DNA of 64,000 nucleotides from Paenibacillus whitsoniae (GCF_003955665.1 NZ_RXHU01000045.1:20700-84699); one strand, 5' to 3'. Counted from the first letter of the stretch, positions 7,811-16,637 are shown. Notes: a model not told the origin generated them from the sequence alone. Numbers and translations are program-made.

Positions 7811-10800
7811 CTAAATATATTCTTTATCTCTCTTTTTTATATACTGTCTAACTTTTGATAAATAATCATATTCGGAATTCAACAAAATATCACTCTCAAC
7901 ATATATCTGACTTGTATCATTCATTAAATTCTTATACTGGTGTATCAAATATTTATAATTATGTTCCTTCACCTCTTCAAAACCTTGATTCACCCATTTC
8001 TCATAGTCGGCTGAATTCTTACTCTTTAAATAATCACTATAAAAATAAATCGCCTCTAGATAATAATATTTAATATGCTTTAAGTTTGATATTGCTTTAA
8101 GATATAAATTGTTAGCTTTTTCATCATTTTCTTCAATGAATGCCAGCATAAGATTTTTAAGACCATGTGTATATGCATTTGTTACAACTAATTGATTAAT
8201 GTTCTTTTTATTATTTTTTTTCATCTTAGATAAAATGTAATTAGATTGAACTATATTTATGAATTCTTTTTTATAAATATTTTCAATATACTTTATCAGC
8301 TCTTTTGGATCTAATTGATCTAGATTATATTTAATTTCAAAGGTAAAAAAACTTTCTTGAGTTAAACTACTCATAGCTTCTATACAGGCCTGAAATTCGC
8401 CTAATTTAAATAAATCTGAAAGAATATTACGTTCATAGAGAAATTCCAAATTTTCAAGTACAAACTGAGTAGTTTGAATTTCAAAACCTTCCATTTCATA
8501 AGTATTGAGTACGTTTGATATGAGTGAACGATTTAATGTTTTTCTCAGATCATATTTATCCCAATCACTTATCGGGAATATCTTCTTAATCGTGCTAAAA
8601 GATTCATCAAAATGCCCAGAAAAATAATTAATATTACATATTAAAAGTTTTAAATAGGTACTTCCATTTTCTAAATCTTCAAAATACCCAATTAGATCAT
8701 TTAATTTATTGGTAAATTTCGGTGACTGTTCAATTATTGAAAGATTAGAAGATAAATAACTTATATATAAAATTTTTTCAGACTTATCTCCTTCAAATTT
8801 ATCAATATAGCTTAAACTTAATAAATAATTTTCAGCGGAACTGTCTAGAATCCCCAATGCTTTACTTCTATGGTATTTTTTCTTTACATTAGAGTACATT
8901 TCCAGATTAAAATCATTAAATTGATAGGCACGTTTGTAATATTTCGATAATTCCTCAGCAGTCCTATTAATTAACTGATGTGATGCAAACTTTCCAATAA
9001 TCGATTGTAATTCAATTAAGCCACTATTTATTTCTATTAGTGATTTATTTTCTAGAGATGTTATTTCTTTATTTGTTATTTTATTTAATTCGTATTTGAA
9101 TTCTTTACTTTCAAAAAACTGTTTAAACAACTCCATCGAAATACCATCTGGAAAAAGTGATAATAACTCAAAAGTTAACTTTTCTTTACTATTTAGTCTT
9201 TCATAGGAATAATTAATGGAATGATAAAGTGATTCTGATCTCTCAATTTTATCGTCTACATTATTATCATATATATCGAAATAACCTGAATTTGTAAAAT
9301 AAAAAAAGTCATCACTTAATTCTTGATATAAAATTTTAACATCGATATTTTTCGGGAGATTTTTTGTAATTAACTTTATTGCTAGTGGGTTATTATTTAA
9401 TAATTTGTCCAAAATTTCATTTTTCAAATACTTTTCATCTGAGCTATCAATTTTTGAATTGTAATTATTCTTGAATATTTTTAATGATTCTTCTGAAGTT
9501 AATGCGCGAAGTTCATGTTGCTCCTCGTATTCTAAACCTATCCACTCTCTTGATGTTATTGTTACTTTTACATAATCACAAATAAATGAGACTAGGTCTT
9601 TAATTTGTTCATAGTCACTTAGATAAACCAGCACTTCAAAGTTATCTAATATTAGTAACATATCAAGGCTAAAATCATTTAAAGAGATATGATCTCTAAA
9701 ATTAACTACATTATCTAGATCAAAACAACTAGAAATCTTGCTTGCAAAAGATTCGTAGTCTTTGATTGGTTCACAATCTACAAATTTTATACCATTTGAG
9801 AAATAACTTCTTTTAAACAATTCATACGCTACTTTTTTCACAATAGTTGTTTTACCAATTCCACCAGAGCCTTTTATCGTCAGTATTTGATTATTTAACT
9901 CGATAATTTTTCTTGTGATATCAACAATATCAGTTGTTCGGCCAATGAAACTACTTAATCTTTTCGGATCGATCTGGGAAGCAAGTATTTTCTTTTCTTC
10001 ATCTTCTCGAATAGTAATTATGGCATTACCTTTTTCGGCCTCTAATAGTATAATTTTTTCTTTATTAATAAACATACTACTCTTTAAAAGATTTAAATTA
10101 TTTTTTTTTACTATTGAGAAGACAAAATTACTTATTTCTACTTCATTATAATTTAATATTGTCCAGGGATAATTTAATTCTTCATAAGATTGATCCGTAA
10201 TATCCTTATCCAAAAATAAAAATATGCAATTGATAAATTCCTGGCCAAGATGTTGTTCTAAGGTTTCAAGCGAAATAAGTTTACTTTTATGCATTTGGTC
10301 TTCAATAACAATTTTTTTATTTATATAAAACGAAAAAATGAATAAATAATCATAATCCTCTAGAGAATGTAATGTTTCCTCAGTTAAATATAAACAATCT
10401 ATTTTCACATCATACTTTGAAAAATATTTAGCTATATTACCAAAATCATAAGATATTTCTCTATCCAACGGTGAAGCGATTAATATTAAAATTTTCGTTA
10501 AATATTTTTTTGAACTTTGAACAACCTCTATATTGGGGTTCACTTCAATCAGAACTTCTCTTTGAGCTATAGATGTTTCTTGATAGGTACGTTTTACTTC
10601 AATTAAGGAGTCAAACCATTTGTTTAATTGGCTCCATTCAGTTAACTTTATTTGTTTTACGTTATATTTAGTTAAATTTGTTTCTTCTGTAGTAATAATA
10701 AAATGATTTCTTGCTAGGCCGTCAAACATTTTGTTGATTCGCTCAAATTGATCTCTAACATGTTCATCTGTAAGGCTAAATCCAATAAAAACAATTGTAT

Positions 10801-11353
10801 AATCTGTAATTATTGAATTAAGCCTGTTTATTGCTGGGTTTTCAGGTACATATAATTCTTCATAGTCACTTTTAAACAAAACACATGTTTGAGGATTATC
10901 AATACAACCATGAATTTTAAATATATACTTTTCAATATCTTCTAAATTACCTATTCCAAATATATTATTATTATCTATTTTCTTGTAATCTGGTAATGCT
11001 AACTCAAAAAGCTTATCATAATTTGTTGTAATTATTTTTGTTGCAATCTCGCCTATCTTTTTATGTAATTGAATTTTTTCCTTGTGATGCTCTTTTAGTT
11101 GAAAAATCTTATCCATTATTTTATATAACCTAGCTCTATATGGATAGAGTTTCTCTAACACTTCGATTTCGCTAATATGTTTTAAAACTATTTTATATTC
11201 TTCTAACTCAGGTTCATCTACTGATAATTCATTAATAAATTCAATGATCATTTCTCTCCAATTAGGAAATCCAAGTGATCTAGAAAAGCCTGAGCCAATA
11301 AAAAATACTAGTCGATCTTTCTCCATTGCTTCTTTAATTCCTGAATGAATCAT
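7811..11353 (-). CDS. SIR2-STAND (NB-ARC-like) antiphage-type protein
   Basis: 1180 residues in one uninterrupted frame. Residues 1-250: SIR2-like (SIR2_2) domain with FIGSGFS (18-24), TTNYD (109-113, catalytic Asn) and KIHG (146-149, catalytic His), expected to hydrolyse NAD+. Residues about 285-420: an alpha/beta module starting KILILIASPLD, unassigned. Residues 465-760: STAND ATPase with Walker A GSGGIGKTT (495-503), Walker B LLILDNFE (566-573), TITSRE (598-603) and NNPLAIKL. Residues 770-1180: helical, TPR-like sensor region. SIR2-STAND proteins (for example Avs5-type) sense phage proteins and deplete NAD+. GGAGTG precedes the ATG by seven bases. The whole gene is far more AT-rich than the chromosome. 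Confidence 0.88.
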   Translation of the reverse strand: MIHSGIKEAMEKDRLVFFIGSGFSRSLGFPNWREMIIEFINELSVDEPELEEYKIVLKHISEIEVLEKLYPYRARLYKIMDKIFQLKEHHKEKIQLHKKIGEIATKIITTNYDKLFELALPDYKKIDNNNIFGIGNLEDIEKYIFKIHGCIDNPQTCVLFKSDYEELYVPENPAINRLNSIITDYTIVFIGFSLTDEHVRDQFERINKMFDGLARNHFIITTEETNLTKYNVKQIKLTEWSQLNKWFDSLIEVKRTYQETSIAQREVLIEVNPNIEVVQSSKKYLTKILILIASPLDREISYDFGNIAKYFSKYDVKIDCLYLTEETLHSLEDYDYLFIFSFYINKKIVIEDQMHKSKLISLETLEQHLGQEFINCIFLFLDKDITDQSYEELNYPWTILNYNEVEISNFVFSIVKKNNLNLLKSSMFINKEKIILLEAEKGNAIITIREDEEKKILASQIDPKRLSSFIGRTTDIVDITRKIIELNNQILTIKGSGGIGKTTIVKKVAYELFKRSYFSNGIKFVDCEPIKDYESFASKISSCFDLDNVVNFRDHISLNDFSLDMLLILDNFEVLVYLSDYEQIKDLVSFICDYVKVTITSREWIGLEYEEQHELRALTSEESLKIFKNNYNSKIDSSDEKYLKNEILDKLLNNNPLAIKLITKNLPKNIDVKILYQELSDDFFYFTNSGYFDIYDNNVDDKIERSESLYHSINYSYERLNSKEKLTFELLSLFPDGISMELFKQFFESKEFKYELNKITNKEITSLENKSLIEINSGLIELQSIIGKFASHQLINRTAEELSKYYKRAYQFNDFNLEMYSNVKKKYHRSKALGILDSSAENYLLSLSYIDKFEGDKSEKILYISYLSSNLSIIEQSPKFTNKLNDLIGYFEDLENGSTYLKLLICNINYFSGHFDESFSTIKKIFPISDWDKYDLRKTLNRSLISNVLNTYEMEGFEIQTTQFVLENLEFLYERNILSDLFKLGEFQACIEAMSSLTQESFFTFEIKYNLDQLDPKELIKYIENIYKKEFINIVQSNYILSKMKKNNKKNINQLVVTNAYTHGLKNLMLAFIEENDEKANNLYLKAISNLKHIKYYYLEAIYFYSDYLKSKNSADYEKWVNQGFEEVKEHNYKYLIHQYKNLMNDTSQIYVESDILLNSEYDYLSKVRQYIKKRDKEYI

Positions 11354-11406
11354 ACTAACACACTCCGATTTTTCTACTAATAAATTTCCATCATAGAAAA
11401 TTTTAC

Positions 11407-11471
11407 CATACTAAATTCGACCTGAATAGACATTATTTGTATCTTCTGAACTAGGACTTGTGGTATATTAG
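11407..11471. promoter_or_regulatory. Divergent promoter region, copy 1
   Basis: Lies between the SIR2-STAND gene (leftward) and the membrane-protein gene (rightward). It matches 13976-14040 along its length with only scattered differences and small gaps. Rightward, TGTGGTATATT at its end is an extended -10 (TGG-TATATT). Repetition of a divergent control region in the same island suggests a shared regulator. Confidence 0.55.
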
Positions 11472-11511
11472 ATTAATAATCCAAATATATCCATTATAGG
11501 AGTAAGTACAA

Positions 11512-12255
11512 ATGTCAGGAATCATTGAGATTTTATTGAAAGTAGCCCCATTAATAACTGTAGTCCTAGTATTAATCCGTTTCAACATTACAACCACAAA
11601 TAAAACATTGATAGATTTATTGCTAACACCGAAAAATAATAGAGATTGGGATGATTTCTTAGAGATCATTTCTGTTTCATTAATCCTTATTTTGACTTTA
11701 AATGTTTCAAGCCTTATTGTTGATTACTCAAAATTATCCAGTACCTTTAAAATTTCGTTAATATCCATTGATGGAATATTATTTTTAATTTCTGCGTTCT
11801 TTCTTTTAGTATCCTGGTTACTACTATTATTCAGACCTCAAATTAACATAAAGCTTATTAATTTTGTTTTTTTCACAAATTTCACTTCGCTATTACTTTT
11901 TTCTTTTTTCAATACTGCACTTAACCAAAAATATTTAATTTCTTTCTATTCTGGTAAGCAATATTCTAAATTGCTCATCATTTTGGGCTTGTTCTATGTT
12001 TTTTATATACTCATATTCTACTTTTATAGGCTATTATACAAGGCATTCAATAAGCCGCGAGTACCTGCATATAAAATCGAAAAAATACCAGTTAACCAGG
12101 TTGAAGAGTTACTTAAAGAGTTATTTTTCATTTATTTGCTGGATAGCGAGCGACACATCTTATCGAAATTCCCAGTAGATCGAAAAAAAATTACATTGCC
12201 TGTCTATGTCTACTATCCAAAAGATAATTCATTAGTGGAATTCAAAAAGGATTAA
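11512..12255 (+). CDS. Five-helix membrane protein divergent to SIR2-STAND
   Basis: 247 residues with about five transmembrane helices: residues 4-24, 49-70, 83-106, 115-137 and 150-172. A charged cytoplasmic tail of about 75 residues follows (EKIPVNQVEELLKELFFIY, then ILSKFPVDRKK). GGAGTAAGTACAA precedes the ATG. It lies 158 bp from the SIR2-STAND start, in the opposite direction, with the same extreme AT bias, and 16 bp before a small ORF. No family recognised. It could be a membrane partner of the SIR2-STAND protein or an unrelated passenger. Confidence 0.75.
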   Translation: MSGIIEILLKVAPLITVVLVLIRFNITTTNKTLIDLLLTPKNNRDWDDFLEIISVSLILILTLNVSSLIVDYSKLSSTFKISLISIDGILFLISAFFLLVSWLLLLFRPQINIKLINFVFFTNFTSLLLFSFFNTALNQKYLISFYSGKQYSKLLIILGLFYVFYILIFYFYRLLYKAFNKPRVPAYKIEKIPVNQVEELLKELFFIYLLDSERHILSKFPVDRKKITLPVYVYYPKDNSLVEFKKD

Positions 12256-12271
12256 TTACGGAGGTCATTTC

Positions 12272-12487
12272 ATGTTTAAAGCCGGGTTCATACTTGCTAC
12301 AGATGCTCATATTGATGCTGCTATCTTTAACAGAGCACATGTCTCTGTTTACCAGCGATCATCCAAAGGGATAATGGAACCTTTATTTGAAGGTGGGATT
12401 TTTGAATCAGATTGTGAGATGTTAGTGAAGATGGCCGGCGGATATTTACTGAAGGCGAATTGTGAGTTTAGATTGTGTAATGAATGA
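12272..12487 (+). CDS. Small protein of unknown function
   Basis: 71 residues starting MFKAGFILATDAHIDAAIFN, with ACGGAGGTCATTTC directly upstream of the ATG. It is 16 bp behind the membrane-protein gene, so the two form an operon, and a strong terminator follows its stop. The N-terminus suggests a short beta-strand protein; there is one cysteine near residue 50 and two in the tail. No function is proposed. Confidence 0.7.
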   Translation: MFKAGFILATDAHIDAAIFNRAHVSVYQRSSKGIMEPLFEGGIFESDCEMLVKMAGGYLLKANCEFRLCNE

Positions 12488-12490
12488 ATT

Positions 12491-12521
12491 AAAAAAAGCC
12501 GCATTTGAGCGGCTTTTTATT
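12491..12521. terminator. Bidirectional terminator between convergent genes
   Basis: AAAAAAAGCCGC-ATTTGA-GCGGCTTTTTAT, an excellent stem with A and T tracts. It serves the 12272 gene on the plus strand and the stalk-domain gene ending at 12521 on the minus strand. Confidence 0.9.
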
Positions 12522-13486
12522 TATTTAGAACCAGTAAATTCTATGCCATTCTTTCGAATTGAAATATCTATAAAGGTCTTCTTCTTCTTAGTTGTTCCAC
12601 TGTTACTAAGCATCATATTAACAGTGTAATCATCTTTTGCCCATTCTGCCCCTAAATGCATATCTCCATTAGTGATTCCGTTGTAAATTATTTTACTAGC
12701 TTCATCCTTACTCTTTCCTTTTAATTGTTCGCTAATTGATTTGCCTGCTTTTTCGCTTGTAAATGCATTTCCTTCAGACTTAGGATTGCCATAAGCTCGT
12801 CCTAATTCTTGTCTTAATTTTGTGAAATACTCATAAGACGAATCCTTATCAGTGATCCTATAGGCAATCTGCCACAGTTTCCCTTCTTTAAAGTGATAAT
12901 AGACAGTTGCCGGCAAATCGAATAATGAATAATTCTCATAACCTACAACATAATCAAAGTCTACTAGCATTTCTAATTTACTATTATCGGATTTTATTTT
13001 ATCAATAGAAGTACCCCAGGAATATTTTTTAAAGAAATCTGAAAATGTAACTACTTTGTCAGTAACAATATCTATTCTCTTTTTGTTCTCGTCCCAAGTC
13101 ACTTCTCCATCACAGCTTTCTCCAATAAATCGAAGTGGAACAAAAGTATCTCCATTGATGATTCTAGCGGCCTTTTCTAACAAAGTGCTCTTTTCGTTAA
13201 CTTCAGCATTGGTGTCACCAATTTTCAGAACGATTTGCTTTTCCTTTGCCGTGCCAGTAATTGTTTTTGTACCTTCATCCCATCCAACTTCAAGTCCAAC
13301 TCCTTCAAATATTGGTCGTAGTTGGACCAATGTAGTTCCTTCCTCAATTACTGGCTCTTGAGTAAAAATTACTTGAATCCCATTGATGAAGACACTTATT
13401 GGTACATCTGATGCAAAAGACTTCGTAGGAGTTAGAATCAAAGTTACAAATATTAAGCTAAGAAAAAGTTTTAATAATCTTTTCAT
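12521..13486 (-). CDS. Exported stalk-domain (copper amine oxidase N-terminal) protein
   Basis: 321 residues. Residues 1-26 are a Sec signal peptide (MKRLLKLFLSLIFVTLILTP...SFA). Residues 28-143 form the copper-amine-oxidase N-terminal 'stalk' fold with the repeated marks LRPIFEGVGLEVGWDEGTK and FVPLRFIGESCDGEVTW, common in Paenibacillus surface proteins and not itself an oxidase. The remaining 175 residues, unassigned, begin FSDFFKKYSWGTSIDKI. It is probably secreted or wall-associated. It resembles in domain type the lipoprotein at 17965-19569 outside the island. Confidence 0.85.
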   Translation of the reverse strand: MKRLLKLFLSLIFVTLILTPTKSFASDVPISVFINGIQVIFTQEPVIEEGTTLVQLRPIFEGVGLEVGWDEGTKTITGTAKEKQIVLKIGDTNAEVNEKSTLLEKAARIINGDTFVPLRFIGESCDGEVTWDENKKRIDIVTDKVVTFSDFFKKYSWGTSIDKIKSDNSKLEMLVDFDYVVGYENYSLFDLPATVYYHFKEGKLWQIAYRITDKDSSYEYFTKLRQELGRAYGNPKSEGNAFTSEKAGKSISEQLKGKSKDEASKIIYNGITNGDMHLGAEWAKDDYTVNMMLSNSGTTKKKKTFIDISIRKNGIEFTGSK

Positions 13487-13511
13487 TTAAAATTCTTCCT
13501 TTAATTTATTT

Positions 13512-13843
13512 TTATTCACATGCCACGCCAGCATTATCTCGATCTAGCTTACTGTTATATCCAGGATCACCACGATGGAGTGGGGCTTTACCCGCAACTT
13601 TGACTGCTGCGCAGTTTGAATAGCTTCCCTGCCTGCTGTGCTTTGTACTGCAGGACTCGCCTTTTTTAACTCTTCAATTTTCAGCAGCTTGTTTTGAGAT
13701 TAATTCATCTTTTTCTTTAGATCTGTGGAGTCTTGTACAGTGGTACCTGCTGTTAATGTCTTACTCTGTTCTGCCTTATCAATATACCCACTTACAATAA
13801 TGATTCCCAGACTGCTACACCGCCAAGAATGAGTTTATTTCAT
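13512..13843 (-). pseudogene. Frameshifted Excalibur-domain protein
   Basis: Three minus-strand frames together describe one exported protein. The start region encodes a hydrophobic segment (GGVAVW, then GIIIVSGYIDKAEQ), the middle encodes AGTTVQDSTDLKKKMN and IEELKKASPAVQSTAG in different frames, and the end encodes SNCAAVKVAGKAP followed by DRDNAGVACE, the Excalibur calcium-binding motif. At least two frameshifts or stops separate these parts, so the gene is dead unless the assembly is wrong here. It is followed rightward by the second divergent promoter copy. Confidence 0.75.
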
Positions 13844-13975
13844 GTTCTCTTCATGAGAAAGAAAATTCCAATGTATGGAGATTAAACATAATACAACTAA
13901 AACCCAAGATGTTTGATACCATTTGTGTCGTAACATGGGTGCACCTTCCTATTTTGTATTAGAAGTACATTCTAT

Positions 13976-14040
13976 CATACAAAATTCAACCTTAATAGTA
14001 ATATTTTGTATCTTTAGACCTATGGTGATGGTATAATGTG
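13976..14040. promoter_or_regulatory. Divergent promoter region, copy 2
   Basis: Homologous to 11407-11471. It ends in ATGGTATAATG, an extended -10 (TGG-TATAAT) pointing at the DUF4236 gene. Leftward it faces the broken Excalibur gene. The transcription start would lie near 14047, about 70 bp before the gene. Confidence 0.6.
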
Positions 14041-14115
14041 CTCAGTTTTATTTCTTGATTCTTTACTATTTATATCAATTTCTTTGACTTTAATAATATG
14101 ACGGAGGGAAATCGC

Positions 14116-15216
14116 ATGGGGTTTGGGTTTAGAAAGAGTATTAAAATAGCACCTGGAGTCCGTTTTAATGTAGGAAGTAAGAGCATGGGTTTAAGTTTTG
14201 GTGGCCGAGGGTTAAGATATAGTATCAATTCGAGGACAGGAGTTAGAGCAACAATTGGACTTCCTGGTAGTGGTTTATCATACTCCGTCAGTGGTAGAAA
14301 TAAACGAAGTTATAAAACGCATGCATATCAAAGAAGAAATGACCTAGTGCGGTTACAGAAAGAAATGAAGAAATTAGAAGAACTTCAACAAGCTAAATAT
14401 GAAGTTGAACTATTTGAAAATCAAATTGAAATGATTAAATCAATACATAAAGAGTGCGACGATTCCATTCAATGGGAAGAAATCAGTCAATCAGCTCCAC
14501 CTTTTATTCTTGGGGAGAAAGGACCTAAGGAGAAGGCAGTGATATTCGAGTTAGAAAATTTCAAACCAAGTTTCTTTCAGAAACTACTAAAATCAGACGA
14601 GAAAAAACGTACACAGCTTAAAGAAAAAATTCTTCAAGCAACTAAGGAAGATCAGGATGATTATGCAAATTGGAAAGAACTCGTATTTCTAGCTAATAAA
14701 ATTACTTCTGGAGATACTGATGAATTCTTAAACGTTATTGAAGAAATGTCTCCATTAGACGATCTGAGTGATTTCGGAAGTGGTTTTGAGTTCATTATTC
14801 ACGATCCCACTATTTTAGAAGTTGAATTCGATGTGCAATCAGAGAATGTAATCCCTAAGGAATCAAAGAGTCTTACACAGACAGGGAAACTTTCTATTAA
14901 ACAAATGACAAAAACCAGTTTTTATGACATATATCAAGATTATGTTTGTAGCTGTGTACTTCGTATTGCGCGGGATATGTTTGCAATCTTACCTTTTGAG
15001 CAAGTCTACATACATGCTATGGACACTCAATTGAATACTACCACTGGTCATGATGAACAAGTAACTATTCTTTCTGTAAAAATCGATCGTTATGCTCTAA
15101 ATAAACTTAATTTTGAAACCATCGATTGTTCTGACTCAATGCAAAACTTTGAACATAACATGAAGTTTATGAAAACAGCAGGCTTTAAACCAGTTGAAAA
15201 AATCCAAATTAGTTAA
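14116..15216 (+). CDS. DUF4236 domain protein
   Basis: 366 residues. The first 55 are the DUF4236 domain: MGFGFRKSIKIAPGVRFNVG, then GLRYSINSRTGVRATIGLPG and LSYS, a small beta domain found at the N-terminus of many phage- and plasmid-associated proteins. Residues 70-120 are coiled-coil (LVRLQKEMKKLEELQQAKY). The C-terminal 230 residues are unassigned. GGAGGG lies seven bases upstream of the ATG at 14116, which is preferred to the in-frame codon at 14098. AT-rich like its neighbours. Function unknown. Confidence 0.85.
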   Translation: MGFGFRKSIKIAPGVRFNVGSKSMGLSFGGRGLRYSINSRTGVRATIGLPGSGLSYSVSGRNKRSYKTHAYQRRNDLVRLQKEMKKLEELQQAKYEVELFENQIEMIKSIHKECDDSIQWEEISQSAPPFILGEKGPKEKAVIFELENFKPSFFQKLLKSDEKKRTQLKEKILQATKEDQDDYANWKELVFLANKITSGDTDEFLNVIEEMSPLDDLSDFGSGFEFIIHDPTILEVEFDVQSENVIPKESKSLTQTGKLSIKQMTKTSFYDIYQDYVCSCVLRIARDMFAILPFEQVYIHAMDTQLNTTTGHDEQVTILSVKIDRYALNKLNFETIDCSDSMQNFEHNMKFMKTAGFKPVEKIQIS

Positions 15217-15276
15217 TAGGCTATTTCTAAACACCTTTTATTCTTAAAATACGATTTATTTGTGGTACCCCTGAAT

Positions 15277-15318
15277 TTATTAGGCTGCAGATCATTTCAA
15301 TCAGCAGCCTCTTCCTCA
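15277..15318 (+). terminator. Weak hairpin after the DUF4236 gene
   Basis: AGGCTGC and GCAGCCT form a 7-bp stem around a 15-base loop, followed by CTTCCTC. The T-tract is poor, so termination is uncertain. Nothing else is seen in 15217-15415. Confidence 0.35.
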
Positions 15319-15415
15319 TGTTTATTCGGCTATAGTTTTCCGTCCCCCTATAAGATTTCGAACATACGTTTCACTTTATTAAGGGAATAAAGTTTTTTGG
15401 AAAGTAGGAGAAAAC

Positions 15416-15797
15416 ATGGAAAATCACGCGAGGGCCATTTGGAGTAATCCTAATGCATTCTTGGATGTATTAAGGATCATCAATGAAAAATGCAAGTATG
15501 GCAAAGAAACCAATGTATTATCTAAATCCGTGAAGACACTTTATCTTACCTTGAGGGCGAAGTAAATAATGGTGATTTAGTCAATATTTGTTTAATAGCA
15601 GCGGCAAACACTCTTCTGAAACGGTTAGTACGTTGAAAGATATAGGCGCCGTTTATACAGCTTCTTTACTTGAGGAAGCAATTAGTATATATAAAAATGG
15701 ACCAACAAATGACGGCAGGAACGAACCAGAGAAAGACGATTTAACTGAGGAGCAAGAAGAGAAGCTAAACGAATTGGATAAAAGATTTTTAAACTAA
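15416..15797 (+). pseudogene. Frameshifted DUF4375 (DMP19-like) protein
   Basis: An ATG at 15416 behind AGTAGGAGAAA opens MENHARAIWSNPNAFLDVL, which runs into YLEGEVNNG in a second frame and then FSQYLFNSSGKHSSETVSTL in the third. YLEGEVNNGG-F-QYLFNSSG is the hallmark of DUF4375 proteins, here interrupted by at least one missing base around 15574. The C-terminal frame ends at 15797 after an acidic tail. Function of the family is unknown. Confidence 0.7.
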
Positions 15798-15881
15798 AGT
15801 GACAACTTACTTAACTTGCAGCTCAACTACATACAGCACCTAGAAGAGGTTTAACTCACACGGCACGATAGCTTATAAACA

Positions 15882-16013
15882 ATGCCAGTCAGCGCTTTAT
15901 TTTCTCTACCAAGGCTACTGTTATGCATTCGATTAGTACAGTTTTTGAAACATAAAGTTGGGGACGAATTGGGGACGAAATTCTTCAAACCGTCCCCAAC
16001 TTTATCAAATTGA
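15882..16013 (+). pseudogene. Possible C-terminal tail of a phage-type recombinase
   Basis: The plus frame ending at TGA 16011 reads ...LVQFLKHKVGDELGTKFF... The GDxxGTK style tail, ending 82 bp before the right 41-bp repeat, is typical of tyrosine integrases whose gene ends next to the att site. Only about 40 codons are open and no catalytic residue is preserved, so this is a suggestion, not an identification. The minus strand also has an open frame here. Confidence 0.3.
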
Positions 16014-16030
16014 TTACTACCCGAATTTTG

Positions 16031-16050
16031 AAAACCCTTATATATCAAGG
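16031..16050 (-). repeat. Right copy of 20-bp inverted repeat
   Basis: AAAACCCTTATATATCAAGG is the reverse-complement partner of 5648-5667 (18 of 20 positions). Confidence 0.55.
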
Positions 16051-16094
16051 CTTTTTCGGACTATAACAGGCCCTAATAAAAGGACTTCCGCTCT

Positions 16095-16135
16095 TCTCCC
16101 ATGAGGCGGCTGCGCAAGCAGTCGCCGTTATTATT
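16095..16135. repeat. Right 41-bp direct repeat of the island (att-like)
   Basis: Identical to 5585-5625. To its right the sequence returns to chromosomal composition, starting with the terminator of the YbjN-like gene. Flanking bases differ beyond the 41 bp on both sides. Confidence 0.7.
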
Positions 16136-16141
16136 GTTTTT

Positions 16142-16178
16142 AAAAAATAAAGGCCCTAATTTAATTAGGACCTCTTTT
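16142..16178 (-). terminator. Terminator of the YbjN-like gene
   Basis: On the minus strand GGTCCTAATT and AATTAGGGCC pair and are followed by TTTATTTTTT, immediately after the stop at 16179. Confidence 0.85.
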
Positions 16179-16637
16179 TTATGGACGCATTTCAAGTGCC
16201 TCTATGGCTTCAAGGGGAGACTGCTGACCTTGTATGATACCCTGAATGGCAGGAATGTATCGTCCCATCGTCACGACGTTGGGATAAACCAATTGCTTCA
16301 GCAAGCCTGATGTTAAGGACGCTTCCTTGAGATCAATGCTGGTTTTAAAACGAATCTCACCGTCGTCCAGATCCAGCTCGAAATTGCCGATGATCAAGCC
16401 GAAGTTGGCACGAGTTAAAAATTCGGAAACAGCCGCCAGTCTTTCCTCAGGTACGTTGTCCGGATAAACCGAATAAAAAATAAACTGCCGCTGCTCCTCA
16501 CGCGTTTGGGCAAAACAGTTCCACCGGGAGTTTGCTGCGGTCGAAACCAGTTTAATGACTGTTTGCCCCTCCAAACGGGAATAAGACCAATCTTCCGATT
16601 GAAAAAACTCCAATACGCTGCCTAACATTTCTTCCAT
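16179..16637 (-). CDS. YbjN-like (type III chaperone-fold) protein
   Basis: 152 residues of the YbjN family (PF10722), whose fold resembles type III secretion chaperones. Supporting features are the N-terminal LEFFQSEDWSY, the middle FIFYSVYPDNVPEERLAAV and FLTRANFGLIIGNFELDLDDG, then IRFKTSIDL. AAAGGAGAATCTAAA precedes the ATG. It lies 57 bp downstream of the eCIS-motif protein gene, same strand, so the two are probably cotranscribed and this protein may be its chaperone. YbjN proteins also act in other settings, so the partnership is inference. Confidence 0.8.
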   Translation of the reverse strand: MEEMLGSVLEFFQSEDWSYSRLEGQTVIKLVSTAANSRWNCFAQTREEQRQFIFYSVYPDNVPEERLAAVSEFLTRANFGLIIGNFELDLDDGEIRFKTSIDLKEASLTSGLLKQLVYPNVVTMGRYIPAIQGIIQGQQSPLEAIEALEMRP

